From: Massilia sp. W12
Lineage (GTDB): Bacteria; Pseudomonadota; Gammaproteobacteria; Burkholderiales; Burkholderiaceae_D
Assembly (NCBI RefSeq): GCF_037300705.1
Contig: NZ_CP147776.1
Span: 1,302,001-1,366,000 of the forward strand
Length of the DNA: 64,000 nt
Direction: 5' to 3'
Positions 1-8,550 of this stretch are shown piece after piece. Position numbers and translations under genes: made by a program. The notes beneath the pieces are model-generated. The model was not told the DNA's origin. It ran no database searches and saw only the letters and a list, made by a program, of their open reading frames with translations. Within the stretch, counting starts at the first letter, position 1. The number at the start of each line of letters is the position of its first letter.

Positions 1-1
1 C

Positions 2-3000
2 CAGGCCGACTGGACGGATAAATTTCAACAAGGCTTTAAACAGACCGAGCAAAAAGTCACGCAAAAGCTGCAAGACTTGTCCAAACAAGTGAATCAAAAG
101 GTGAAAGCCAGCAGCAACGCCTTGCTGGATCAAGGCGCCAGTATTTTGCAAAGCATTCACCAGAAAGCAGAAAACGTGCGCATCAGCTTGCAACCGCTGG
201 CGCGCGAGTGGCAAAACGGCAAATCGCAAGCCTTTCACGCCTTTGGCCAGGACGCCATGGACACCGGCGGTAAAATCGGCGTCGGCAGCGCGGCGCTGGG
301 CGTGGCCGGCTTGGGCGTCGGCGCCACCGGGATTGGCGCGCCGGTGGCGGTGGTGATGGAAGGCGGGGCCGCCGCCGGCGGCGTAGTGGCTGCCGGCGTA
401 GGCGGAACCGGGGCCGTGGTCGATTCCGGCGCCACCTTGCTGGACGACGCAGCCAACTTCATCCTCAACGGCAAAACCCCGGATTTAGTGGCCAGCGCCA
501 AACAAATCGGCAGCAATGCATTGCAACTCTTACCCATCGCCAAGCTGCGCGGCCTGGCCGGCAAACTCTTGCCCAAGGGCGCAGCGAAAGCGCCCAAACC
601 CGGCGCGCCGGCCCCCAAACCGCCCGCCAAGCCACCCAAACCGCCCGCCAAAGACCCGCCAGCCAACCGCAGCGGACGCGATGGCGGCAAAATCAAACCG
701 GGTAAAAAACCCAAGCAAGACAAGCCCAAGGACGAGTGTCCCAAGAATTGCGCCACCGGCGGCGCCAATCCGCGCCCGGTCAAATCACGCCGCCCGGTGC
801 ACTTTGGCGCCGGTGAAGAAATTCTGTATCAGACCGATTTCGTCACGCGCGGCAGCCTGGGACTGGAATGGACGCGCTGCTACCGCTCCGGCAGCGCAGC
901 GCAAGACTGGGGCGTGCTGGGCGCACGCTGGTCTTTACCCTACAGCGCCAGCCTGTCGATCTCGCGGCGCGGCATCGTGTATCACGACGCCAGCGGGCGC
1001 GCCCTGCGTCTGCCGCGCATCGCAGTTGGCGAGCGCCATGCTGTCCCCGGTGAAGGTTTTACCTTGGAACGCAGCAGCGAGACAGAATGCATCCTGCATT
1101 GGCAGGACGGCAGCCAGGACCGCTTCACACGCGGCCCGGATGGCTGGCTGCCGCACGGGCATGATGGCGTCAACGCCATGCTGCGTCCCGGCGCGCCATT
1201 AGCGGTGCGCAGCTATCACTTAAGCCGGCATCAAGCCGCCAATAGCCAGGGCTATCGTGTACTGCGCGACTTCGCCGCCGCCCCCGGCGCGGTGATGCTC
1301 GAAGTGCATGGCGACGATGGCACGGTATTGCGCGCGGTGCGCAGCCAGAGCGCGGCGCAACACAGCCCGCACAGCCAACCAGTGATCGGCGAAGTCTGGC
1401 AACTCTTCGAGGATGGCGCAGCGCAATGTATGGCGCGCTATGAATATGGGACAGAAGACTGGGCCTGCGCCGCGCCGCCGCCAGGCTTCGCGCCGCTAGC
1501 CGACAGCTGGCCCGGCGGCGAGGAGCAAGTAGCGCAACACGCCCCCGCCTTGGCAAACCAGGGTTTGCCGCATCCTGCCTTCCTGCAACTGCCGCCACGC
1601 TTAAATCTGACGGCGCAACGCAATGCCCTGGATGCGCGCCGCGAGTATGCCTACCGCCTGCACCTGCTGCAGCGCTACACCGATTATCTGGGACATGGCT
1701 TCACGCTGGAATGGATCAGCCTGGAGGCTTTGCGCGCCAGCTGGCGGCGGGACTTGAGCAGTATGACGCCGGAACAATGCGCCGCATGGCAAGCCGAGTG
1801 CGCAGCCCTGGCGCCGATCCGCTTAAGCAGCAGCCAGCAAGCGCGCGCCATCGTCAGTGGTGCGGAGGACGGCGCGGAGCGGGTGCAGATCCGCTATCTG
1901 GATGAAGACAGCACCGAAGTGACAGAGGCCGACGGCAGTCGCCATCTGTACTATTTTAATGACGCCTGGCTGGTGACAGCCTACCAGGCATGGCAGCCCG
2001 GCATGCAAGACGAACCGGAACGCCCGGTGCAACTTGGCAAACGGCGCTGGAGCCGCGAAGGCTGGCTCTTGAGCGAAAGCGACGCCAACGGACATACCGA
2101 ACAATACAGCTACGATGCGCATGGCAATTTGATTGAACAAATCGACGCCTGCGGCGCGCGCACCCGTATCGAGTATGACGCCGGCAACCGGCCCATCCGC
2201 ATTCAGGATGCGCTGGGCGGCGATACCCGCATGGAGTGGGACGCAGGCGGGCAACTGCTGCGCCACATTGACGCACTGGGACACTGCACCGCCTATGCCT
2301 GGGATGCGCAAGGGCGCTTAAACGGCGTGCAAGACGCGCGCGGCGGCCAGACACGTCTGCAATACGATGCCGCCGGGCGGCTGATACGGCATACCGATTG
2401 CTCGCAACGCAGCACGGAATACAGCTACGACCGCAGCGGCAATTTGTTGCGCCAGACTGATGCCATGGGACAGAGCACCAATTACCGCTACGATGCGCTG
2501 GGCCGCCTGCTGCAAGTGATGTACCCCGATGGACTGAGCGAAACCCTGGAATGGGACGCGGCTGACAATTTAATCTGTCACACTGACACAGGCGGAGCGC
2601 AAACGCGCTATCGCTACAACAATCTGCAATTGCCGGTTGAGCGGATTGATGCGCTGGGGCAGCGCATGCGTTACGGCTATGACGCCATGGGACGTTTGAG
2701 CATGCTGGAAAACGCCAACGGCGAGCGCTGCAGCTTTGCCTACAACCGGCAAGGCTGGCTGATCCGCGAAACCGGCTTTGACGGCAAAGTGACAGAATAC
2801 CAATACGACGCGGCGGGCCGGCTGCAAAGCAGCGCCAGCGCCGGGGCGCAAACGCACTATGTGCGCGATGCGCTGGGCCGCATCTTAGCGCGCAACAGCG
2901 CGGATGACACTGTGCGCTTTGATTGGGATGCGTTGGGACGGCTCACCGCCGTGGAAAACCGGCACGCCAGCATGCGCATGCGTTATGACGCGCTCGGACG

Positions 3001-5212
3001 CCTGCTGGAAGAGCGGCAGCTGCTGCGCCTGCCTACAGAGATCCGCAGCGTGATGCAAACCCTGCATGCGCAAGCGGCAGCGCAAAATAATCAGCAAAAC
3101 AATCAGCAAAACAATCAGCACGCTAACCAGCAAGCCAGCGCAGCCGCCGCCGCCAGCGCAGCCAGCCAAGACCATGACGAACTGCCGCACAGCATCGCGC
3201 TGCTGACGCGCCACGAATACGACGCCTTAGGCAACCGCATCGCCAGCGTGCTGCCGAACGGGCGGCGGCTGGACTGGCTGCGCTATGGTTCCGGGCATTG
3301 GCATGGAACCTTGTGGCAGGGACAGGAAATCGCCCACATCGAGCGCGACGCGCTGCACCGCGAAGTGCGGCGCAACATCGGCTACCGCCGTGGCGCACAG
3401 CAAAACAGCCGTGGCATTGAACTGGAAAAACACTACGACGCACAATCGCGCCTGTCCCGCTTCGCACTGTACAGCGCACACAGCCAGCAAAGCCGCAGCT
3501 ATGAATACGACCGCGCCGGCCACCTGCAGCGCATCACAGACAGCCGGCGCGGTTTGCAAGAATACCGCTACGACCCGCTGGGCCAATTGCTGCAAGCCAC
3601 GCAAAGCGGCCACACCGAACGCTTCGCCTTCGACCCGGCAGGCAATTTACTGCAAGAAGGCAGCGCCAATCAGCCTAACGCCGCGTCAAACACCGGGCCA
3701 AACACCGGGACAAACGCAGCGCAAATCAGCGCGCCGCCCGGCCTGGGCCGGCTGACCCACAATCTGCTGCAACAATGGGGCGGCTGCCGTTACGCCTACG
3801 ACAAACAGGGCAATATGATCAAACGCAGCCTGCAGCATGGCAGCCTGGAAGATCAGAGCGAATATGCATGGGACGCACAGCAATGTTTAAGCAGCATGCA
3901 GCGCAGCTACGCCGGACGGCGCTACCGCGCGCATTATGTGTATGACGCCTTCCAGCGCCGCATCGCCAAATACGTACACAGCGCGCGCCACGACGCGCAA
4001 GGCCGGCTGCAGGAAGAAGGGGCGGAACTGTATTACTTCGTCTGGGATGGCGACGTATTGCAGCAGGAAATCCGCTTCACCCAGCACCTGCCGGGGCAGC
4101 CGGCCATGCACAGCGCCAACCATAGCGGCCGGCACAGCGCCAGAGATTACGACAGCGCCGACCTGCCAAGCCCGCACGCCACCCGTCCCCTGCCGGCGGG
4201 ACAGGGGGAATGCACCACCTATCTGTACGAAGCGGACAGTTTCGTGCCGATGGCGCGCACAGTGAGCCGGCACGAACAGGAGGAATTCGCCGCCAGTGCA
4301 GTGTATCTGCCGCCGGCGCCAGGCTGGGCCAGCGCACGCGACCAGCTGGCGCAAGCGCAAGCCTGTGACAGCCATTGCCAGGCCCTGCAACACGCGCGGG
4401 AAGAATGGCGGCATCACCAAATCCAGGCGATCAGAGAAGAACGCGCGGCGCGCCTGGCGGCGCAAGACGCTCAACTCTACTACCACTGCGACCACATCGG
4501 CGCCCCGCTGGAGCTGCTGGACGAAGACGGCATCGCACAATGGTCAGCGCGCCGCCTGAGCTGGGGCAAGCTGCACGACATCCAGGACAAACACGCCAGC
4601 CAGCCTTTGCGCTTCCAGGGGCAATATTTCGACGCGGAAAGCGGTTTGCATTACAACCGCTATCGGTATTACGACCCGGAAGTGGGAAGGTTTGTTTCGC
4701 AGGATCCGATTGGGCTGCAAGGAGATAGCAATATTTATCGTTATGCGGCTAATCCTGTTTCATGGATTGATCCATTGGGGTTGGCTGGGCATAATTGCAT
4801 TGATGATGCTGCGCGTGAGGTTTTAGTTCAAGCTAATGCAAAGTCGATTGCAAAAAATAAGGAATATGGTGGACTTATTTATAAGAGAGGGAATCGGTAT
4901 TATGCCACTAATCCAATTCAGGGAGCAGGGCGATCATTTTCTCCAAAAAAGGCATTTAAGTACGTACCAAAAGATGCACAAGTTGTTGGAGATTATCACA
5001 CTCATGGAGATTATTCAATTGAAGGGAAAGGGAAGAAAATAATCAGGACTGGTGAAGCAAGCAGAGATGATTTTGATAGCGATGCTTTTTCAAATAGTGA
5101 TAAGAGGATACATAGGGATGCTTGCGCAATGTTTTCAAAGCATAGATCTTATCTTGGAACTCCAAGTGGAAAATTCTATGTAATGGAGAATGGGGCTATT
5201 CATGGTTTTTGA
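2..5212 (+). CDS. RHS polymorphic toxin 1 (5' end outside window), JAMM/DUF4329-like tip
   Basis: The open frame runs from the window edge, so the N-terminus is missing; alignment with the two downstream RHS genes shows that about 137 residues, including the DUF4150/PAAR-like domain, lie outside. Visible in order are a helical stretch, a Gly/Ala-rich hydrophobic region (about 260-430), a Pro/Lys-rich linker (580-720), many YD repeats, and the RHS core ending in [10 protein letters not shown] near 4715. The tip (about 4785-5212) is A+T-rich and has an EYGGLIY segment, a GDYHTHGDYS motif and a later FSNSD. Together these give Glu, His-x-His and Ser-x-x-Asp, as in JAMM/JAB metal centres, and fit the DUF4329 family of RHS tips. 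RHS shafts encapsulate such tips and release them into rival cells, usually through type VI secretion. The stop overlaps the next gene by 11 bases. The family call is firm; the enzymatic role of the tip is inferred. Confidence 0.93.
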   Translation, partial: QADWTDKFQQGFKQTEQKVTQKLQDLSKQVNQKVKASSNALLDQGASILQSIHQKAENVRISLQPLAREWQNGKSQAFHAFGQDAMDTGGKIGVGSAALGVAGLGVGATGIGAPVAVVMEGGAAAGGVVAAGVGGTGAVVDSGATLLDDAANFILNGKTPDLVASAKQIGSNALQLLPIAKLRGLAGKLLPKGAAKAPKPGAPAPKPPAKPPKPPAKDPPANRSGRDGGKIKPGKKPKQDKPKDECPKNCATGGANPRPVKSRRPVHFGAGEEILYQTDFVTRGSLGLEWTRCYRSGSAAQDWGVLGARWSLPYSASLSISRRGIVYHDASGRALRLPRIAVGERHAVPGEGFTLERSSETECILHWQDGSQDRFTRGPDGWLPHGHDGVNAMLRPGAPLAVRSYHLSRHQAANSQGYRVLRDFAAAPGAVMLEVHGDDGTVLRAVRSQSAAQHSPHSQPVIGEVWQLFEDGAAQCMARYEYGTEDWACAAPPPGFAPLADSWPGGEEQVAQHAPALANQGLPHPAFLQLPPRLNLTAQRNALDARREYAYRLHLLQRYTDYLGHGFTLEWISLEALRASWRRDLSSMTPEQCAAWQAECAALAPIRLSSSQQARAIVSGAEDGAERVQIRYLDEDSTEVTEADGSRHLYYFNDAWLVTAYQAWQPGMQDEPERPVQLGKRRWSREGWLLSESDANGHTEQYSYDAHGNLIEQIDACGARTRIEYDAGNRPIRIQDALGGDTRMEWDAGGQLLRHIDALGHCTAYAWDAQGRLNGVQDARGGQTRLQYDAAGRLIRHTDCSQRSTEYSYDRSGNLLRQTDAMGQSTNYRYDALGRLLQVMYPDGLSETLEWDAADNLICHTDTGGAQTRYRYNNLQLPVERIDALGQRMRYGYDAMGRLSMLENANGERCSFAYNRQGWLIRETGFDGKVTEYQYDAAGRLQSSASAGAQTHYVRDALGRILARNSADDTVRFDWDALGRLTAVENRHASMRMRYDALGRLLEERQLLRLPTEIRSVMQTLHAQAAAQNNQQNNQQNNQHANQQASAAAAASAASQDHDELPHSIALLTRHEYDALGNRIASVLPNGRRLDWLRYGSGHWHGTLWQGQEIAHIERDALHREVRRNIGYRRGAQQNSRGIELEKHYDAQSRLSRFALYSAHSQQSRSYEYDRAGHLQRITDSRRGLQEYRYDPLGQLLQATQSGHTERFAFDPAGNLLQEGSANQPNAASNTGPNTGTNAAQISAPPGLGRLTHNLLQQWGGCRYAYDKQGNMIKRSLQHGSLEDQSEYAWDAQQCLSSMQRSYAGRRYRAHYVYDAFQRRIAKYVHSARHDAQGRLQEEGAELYYFVWDGDVLQQEIRFTQHLPGQPAMHSANHSGRHSARDYDSADLPSPHATRPLPAGQGECTTYLYEADSFVPMARTVSRHEQEEFAASAVYLPPAPGWASARDQLAQAQACDSHCQALQHAREEWRHHQIQAIREERAARLAAQDAQLYYHCDHIGAPLELLDEDGIAQWSARRLSWGKLHDIQDKHASQPLRFQGQYFDAESGLHYNRYRYYDPEVGRFVSQDPIGLQGDSNIYRYAANPVSWIDPLGLAGHNCIDDAAREVLVQANAKSIAKNKEYGGLIYKRGNRYYATNPIQGAGRSFSPKKAFKYVPKDAQVVGDYHTHGDYSIEGKGKKIIRTGEASRDDFDSDAFSNSDKRIHRDACAMFSKHRSYLGTPSGKFYVMENGAIHGF
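3086..3121 (+). repeat. 12-bp in-frame tandem repeat (NNQQ) in RHS shaft
   Basis: Three copies of a 12-bp unit (AACAATCAGCAA with small variation) encode an Asn/Gln-rich loop inside the RHS shaft. The same block occurs at 12917-12952 and 28915-28950 in the other two RHS genes with the same copy number. Confidence 0.8.
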
Positions 5213-5588
5213 TATAAGAATTTTTGATCAATTCTGGAATGATCATATTGAAATTGATGGCGGTATTCTTTCCGCCAAAAAAGAGGGGGTAAATTTTTTT
5301 AAAGATAAAGGAGAAAAAGAAGGTTTTTTTCAAAAATTACTTTTTCATGGTATGGAGAAATTAGTTGAAGATTATGGGGGGGGGGTTAACCTTGATGGTT
5401 ATTGGATAATGATGTGGGAATATCCAATAAAGCCTTATTGCTGTATCTCATTTGTTCCAAAAATAGATTGGAATGGTGGGGCTGGATTTCAGATTCCAAA
5501 AGCGGGAGTATGGAAGAATGGGCCTGGGGTGAGTTATTACTATGATTATGAGAAATGGGAACTAATGAGGAAGGTTCGCATGAGGTAG
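5202..5588 (+). CDS. Probable immunity protein for RHS1 tip
   Basis: 128 residues, starting at the ATG inside the last codons of RHS1 (11-base overlap), with GGGG 6 bases upstream; an alternative ATG at 5190 is less likely because the paralogue at 36475 aligns from the internal ATG (both begin MVFD). No named domain is recognised. The C-terminal half is strongly conserved with the paralogue (WKNGPGVSYYYD versus WRNGPGISYYYD), and both genes follow DUF4329-like tips. That pairing and the overlap are the usual signature of a cognate immunity gene. A run of ten G (5376-5385) lies in the reading frame and codes for Gly-Gly-Gly; the alignment with the paralogue is gap-free across it, so this length gives the functional frame. 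Low G+C compared with the RHS shaft. Confidence 0.75.
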   Translation: MVFDIRIFDQFWNDHIEIDGGILSAKKEGVNFFKDKGEKEGFFQKLLFHGMEKLVEDYGGGVNLDGYWIMMWEYPIKPYCCISFVPKIDWNGGAGFQIPKAGVWKNGPGVSYYYDYEKWELMRKVRMR

Positions 5589-5660
5589 GGCGGATTCAAG
5601 GTGCAAGTGCAACACCCTTGAATAGAGGGGGGGCTTTCATTGCATGAACCATGATTGTCT

Positions 5661-5734
5661 GACAATTTTGCTCGACTCAAGGGTAAGCGCCATTCTGGCG
5701 CGGCTACGCCGTCCTTGAGCCGATCGAAATTGTC
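5661..5734. repeat. Long inverted repeat with nested hairpins
   Basis: Arms 5661-5682 and 5713-5734 match at 19 of 22 positions when one is reverse-complemented (both start GACAATTT and carry CTCAAGG). The 30-base centre contains a further perfect stem, GCGCCA/TGGCGC with loop TTC (5687-5701), and a GGC/GCC stem. It sits between the convergent immunity gene and membrane-protein gene, so it may act as a bidirectional terminator, although there is no T run directly after it; a small miniature repeat element is the alternative. Confidence 0.6.
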
Positions 5735-5820
5735 AACCCTTTGTTTTTCAAGCAATAAATCCATTCCCGACAAGGGCGGGGGTGTTGCTCTTGGTTTTTG
5801 GGTCTGGCCGGACCCCACCT

Positions 5821-7047
5821 TTACTCGCCGCTGAAAATATTTTTTCTGGATGTGGCGCGTTTTTGCCGCGCTTCATATTCAAGCGCTTCTGCTCTGGCGT
5901 ATAGCTGTTGGCTGTAGCGGAAAACGCCAACAGCAGCACCATTCAAAATTAACATCAATTCACCATTTACGCCTTTAATGGAAAATTTGCCGGCTTGACC
6001 ATTACTCTCCATATTTGGGTAGAGCCACCAATTCAATAAACATGGTTCGCTCGTAATTTCCAGTGCGATACAAGCGGCTTTTTTTGCCTGATCCGGGTCG
6101 GAAAAGGGGCCGAGATGGGTTTGGCTGTCCAGAGAATAAAACCATACGCCATTTTCGCGGTGCAGCAATATCACTTCCCGGCTGTAGGCCGTGCTCATAA
6201 TGATATGATTGCCGCCTGTACCCATCATATAACACATGGCGCGGTCAAAATCCGTCTCATTGGCAGCAGGTCTGCTGTCCGTACAAACCACTTGAATATA
6301 ACCTTCAGCCAAGGCCATTTGTTCCACTGTGGCATGCTGTAATTTTTCTATGATCCGCTGACACATTGGACTGATATCACTGCTGCCAGCTTTCATTGAA
6401 GTGAGATGTGTGAGTGCGGAGAGGCGGTCTTCTGCTACTTGCTTGAAATGACGAATGATTAAGTAGCTCCCAATGAGGCAACCAAAGGAGCCTAATATAA
6501 GCATTGTAATTAATGCCCTCAACCCCACTTTATTTGACTGCGAACTCGGAGAATAGCCATGCCATAAAACATATGCTGCACAGATCGCCAGCAAAGCAGA
6601 AAGCCAGAATGGTTTCTTGATTGCTATACGCCAAGGTTCGATGGGTAGTAGGGTTGTAATAAAGCCATGATCGGGCCAGCATAGGCGGGCAAGTTTGATC
6701 GCTGTAATGCTTGAATTTGCAATTAACCAAGGCCAACTTTCAAAACCTACCCACCAAAGCACAAAGCCAAGCAATTGAATGAGTGAGTCAAAGAAGTATA
6801 TATATGAGATATCTTGCAATATTGGTAGGCGATATTTTCTGGCGGGTAATTTTGCCATGCAATGCAAGCAAATAAAAATGGATGTTGCTTGTATGAATGT
6901 CGATATATAAAAATTCAAGTCAGGCATTAATGCTTTAGTTATTATGGCATAGTATTTTTCACCATAGTTAAACCATGCACAACCAACTAGTATCCTAAAA
7001 AGGATTTCCAAATAATGAGGATTTGTTGGGATTTTATTCATTTTCAT
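5821..7047 (-). CDS. Multi-pass membrane protein linked to RHS unit (copy 1)
   Basis: 408 residues, not recognised as a named family. About six hydrophobic segments fill the N-terminal 220 residues (around residues 10-30, 40-60, 70-95, 100-120, 150-170, 180-205). A soluble C-terminal domain of about 190 residues follows, containing LLHRENGVWFYSLDSQ, NMESNGQAGKFSIKGVNG and a final basic helix. A close paralogue (20834-23551, broken by an insertion sequence) occupies the equivalent place before the next RHS unit. The start ATG overlaps the stop of the upstream gene (ATGA), so translation is probably coupled, and both lie downstream of the XRE gene on the same strand. Because it recurs with the regulators and RHS genes, it may be a component of the toxin system (membrane-level immunity, sensor or release function); that is inference only. 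Confidence 0.8.
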   Translation of the reverse strand: MKMNKIPTNPHYLEILFRILVGCAWFNYGEKYYAIITKALMPDLNFYISTFIQATSIFICLHCMAKLPARKYRLPILQDISYIYFFDSLIQLLGFVLWWVGFESWPWLIANSSITAIKLARLCWPDHGFITTLLPIEPWRIAIKKPFWLSALLAICAAYVLWHGYSPSSQSNKVGLRALITMLILGSFGCLIGSYLIIRHFKQVAEDRLSALTHLTSMKAGSSDISPMCQRIIEKLQHATVEQMALAEGYIQVVCTDSRPAANETDFDRAMCYMMGTGGNHIIMSTAYSREVILLHRENGVWFYSLDSQTHLGPFSDPDQAKKAACIALEITSEPCLLNWWLYPNMESNGQAGKFSIKGVNGELMLILNGAAVGVFRYSQQLYARAEALEYEARQKRATSRKNIFSGE

Positions 7048-7325
7048 CTTGGCGGTGGGGGATCGTATGGGGTATTTATCATTGGTGCGAGATCGGAAAA
7101 TCTAGAATACCCGTCACTCTGCGCATGTTGATTTGGGATTGAAGTTGTTAAATTTAACTTGGATTGTGTTGGGATTTCTGGCATTTCAAACTCAGGCATG
7201 TATTGGTGAGTTGGCAGATGTTCAGAAAATTGTACCACTCCACTTACATCAATGTGAATTTGTTGCGACAAATCAAGCGGAAGAACGGCAAAACTGTTGT
7301 AATGCAAACTGAAAATTGTTTCCAT
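7044..7325 (-). CDS. Small hypothetical protein, coupled to membrane protein
   Basis: 93 residues if started at the ATG at 7325, which has AGGTGA seven bases upstream; an extension to 7400 is open but lacks such a site. The sequence (METIFSLHYNSF, then LPLDLSQQIHIDVSG) has no known motif and ends in a proline run. Its stop overlaps the start of the membrane-protein gene by four bases. The second copy of the unit (between 23551 and 23613) lacks this gene, so it is dispensable or unit-specific. Function unknown. Confidence 0.55.
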   Translation of the reverse strand: METIFSLHYNSFAVLPLDLSQQIHIDVSGVVQFSEHLPTHQYMPEFEMPEIPTQSKLNLTTSIPNQHAQSDGYSRFSDLAPMINTPYDPPPPR

Positions 7326-7611
7326 GAAATCACCTGTGTTTACAAACGTAAACACAATATTATCATGTGGCAAGTCATTGAAACAAGCTGCCCGGCGCAT
7401 GCGTCACGCCATATTCATTTCTGATGCATGATCAGTGTCACGTTGCATCTTCAAATGGCAATCCATTATTTTATTCAGCTATTCACTCTGGCTATTGTCG
7501 GCGCAGGCTGGATGCGCCTGCTGAGATAATGACCCCGCAAGCATTTTTCAGGCGCCGCAAACGGGCGTCGTGTCACGCATTGAGCGCGGTCGTTGTCGCA
7601 ATGAGCGTTAT
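7326..7611. other. Intergenic region without recognised gene
   Basis: This gap between the XRE gene and the small gene on the same strand holds no supported coding region. One short perfect stem, GGCGCA/TGCGCC near 7500, is visible. The corresponding gap in the second unit is only about 60 bases. Confidence 0.5.
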
Positions 7612-8367
7612 TCATGCCGCCTTCCCTGTCTCCACCTGCGTCACGTCAAAGCCGAGTATCTGATCAAAAAATGCGCAGCCTTCCGTGCTTTGGCAGGCCG
7701 TCGCCAATTGCACATCGCTCACCTCTGCCGGCGTCGTTGCTATCTCCAGCGCAGCCAAGGCCGCTTTTTGCAAACGTTCAGGCGCTTGCCGGAAATGCGC
7801 AATGCGGGCGCGCGCTGCCGCAGAAAACACCGTGTGGCTTTGCAACAGCGCCAGCGCGGCTTGCAAACCTTGCGGCGTGGCGTGTTGCGCGGCTTGCAGC
7901 AAGTCATGAAATTGCCGCGCCGCGCTGTTTTCGTGGATCTTGCATAACTGATCCAGCGCGCTGTGCAGGCAGTCCGGGCGCAAGCCGCCATCGATCAAAT
8001 TCACCATCGTCAAAAAGACTTCACCGCGCACATGCGACGGCAGTTTGGCAAAAGCCGCATGGCGCTGGCTCACATCCAGCGCCAGACTGGCGGCGTCTGC
8101 GCTGATGCTGTTGCGCTGGCGTGGCATACGTTGCAAGCCGGCGCGCGCGGCTTGCGCCACACATTCCGGTAAATCCAATTTGGCAAGTTCGGCCATATTC
8201 ACCATTTCAGCGACCGAAGGCGCGTGCCGGCCCGATTCCCAGGCCGAGACGTTCGGCTTTTTACAGCCGTAACGCTCGCCAAACGCATCCTGGCTCTCGC
8301 CCAGAATACGCCGGCATTGCTGAACAAATTCACTGATGATCTGTGCGGGTGGGGGAGTGGTTTTCAT
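7612..8367 (-). CDS. XRE-family transcriptional regulator (copy 1)
   Basis: 251 residues. An N-terminal helix-turn-helix (about residues 10-60: SEFVQQCRRILGESQDAFGE, then KKPNVSAWESGRHAPS) is of the XRE/Cro type; the remaining 180 residues are helical, Ala/Gln-rich and not recognised. The ATG at 8367 is chosen because a sigma-70-like promoter lies immediately upstream (8377-8405), which would make any upstream start fall inside the promoter and leaves a leader of only a few bases. It is divergent from the LuxR-type gene at 8551 and probably autoregulated. An almost identical copy lies at 23613-24365; the two differ mainly in the last 45 residues. Context suggests control of the RHS gene behind it. 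Confidence 0.85.
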   Translation of the reverse strand: MKTTPPPAQIISEFVQQCRRILGESQDAFGERYGCKKPNVSAWESGRHAPSVAEMVNMAELAKLDLPECVAQAARAGLQRMPRQRNSISADAASLALDVSQRHAAFAKLPSHVRGEVFLTMVNLIDGGLRPDCLHSALDQLCKIHENSAARQFHDLLQAAQHATPQGLQAALALLQSHTVFSAAARARIAHFRQAPERLQKAALAALEIATTPAEVSDVQLATACQSTEGCAFFDQILGFDVTQVETGKAA

Positions 8368-8376
8368 GATCTGCGG

Positions 8377-8405
8377 AGTATAACTTCGATGCAAAAAACT
8401 GACAA
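8377..8405 (-). promoter_or_regulatory. Sigma-70-like promoter of XRE gene
   Basis: On the minus strand: -35 TTGTCA (8400-8405), 17-base spacer, -10 TATACT (8377-8382). The expected start of transcription lies at or within a few bases of the ATG at 8367, so the mRNA would be leaderless or nearly so. Confidence 0.7.
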
Positions 8406-8428
8406 ATCAGATAAATTTTACAGTTTCA

Positions 8429-8457
8429 TTGAAGAGTTCACATAAACAAAATATACT
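8429..8457 (+). promoter_or_regulatory. Sigma-70-like promoter of LuxR-type gene
   Basis: -35 TTGAAG (8429-8434), 17-base spacer, -10 TATACT (8452-8457), giving a leader of about 85 bases before the ATG at 8551. Back to back with the XRE promoter, 23 bases apart. Confidence 0.7.
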
Positions 8458-8475
8458 TTGCAAACTTTTGCAAAC
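8456..8475 (+). promoter_or_regulatory. Tandem 10-bp repeat, candidate operator
   Basis: CTTTGCAAAC followed directly by TTTTGCAAAC. The repeat overlaps the end of the -10 box and the expected transcription start, one helical turn apart, which fits a binding site for one of the two neighbouring regulators. Repeated at 24454-24473. Confidence 0.5.
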
Positions 8476-8550
8476 CATAGCCGCATGCGTGCCAGTCTGG
8501 TCAGGCGTGTTGGCATGGTAAGGGTGACCTTCATCTCAATAGGAGAAATC

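Noticed and set aside
235-4728. Many long open frames on the minus strand and in alternative plus frames of the RHS shafts (also in the other copies)
   Set aside because: They repeat at identical places in all three shafts, are Arg/Ala/Pro-rich and follow from the high G+C of the true frame; none has a ribosome site or recognisable product.
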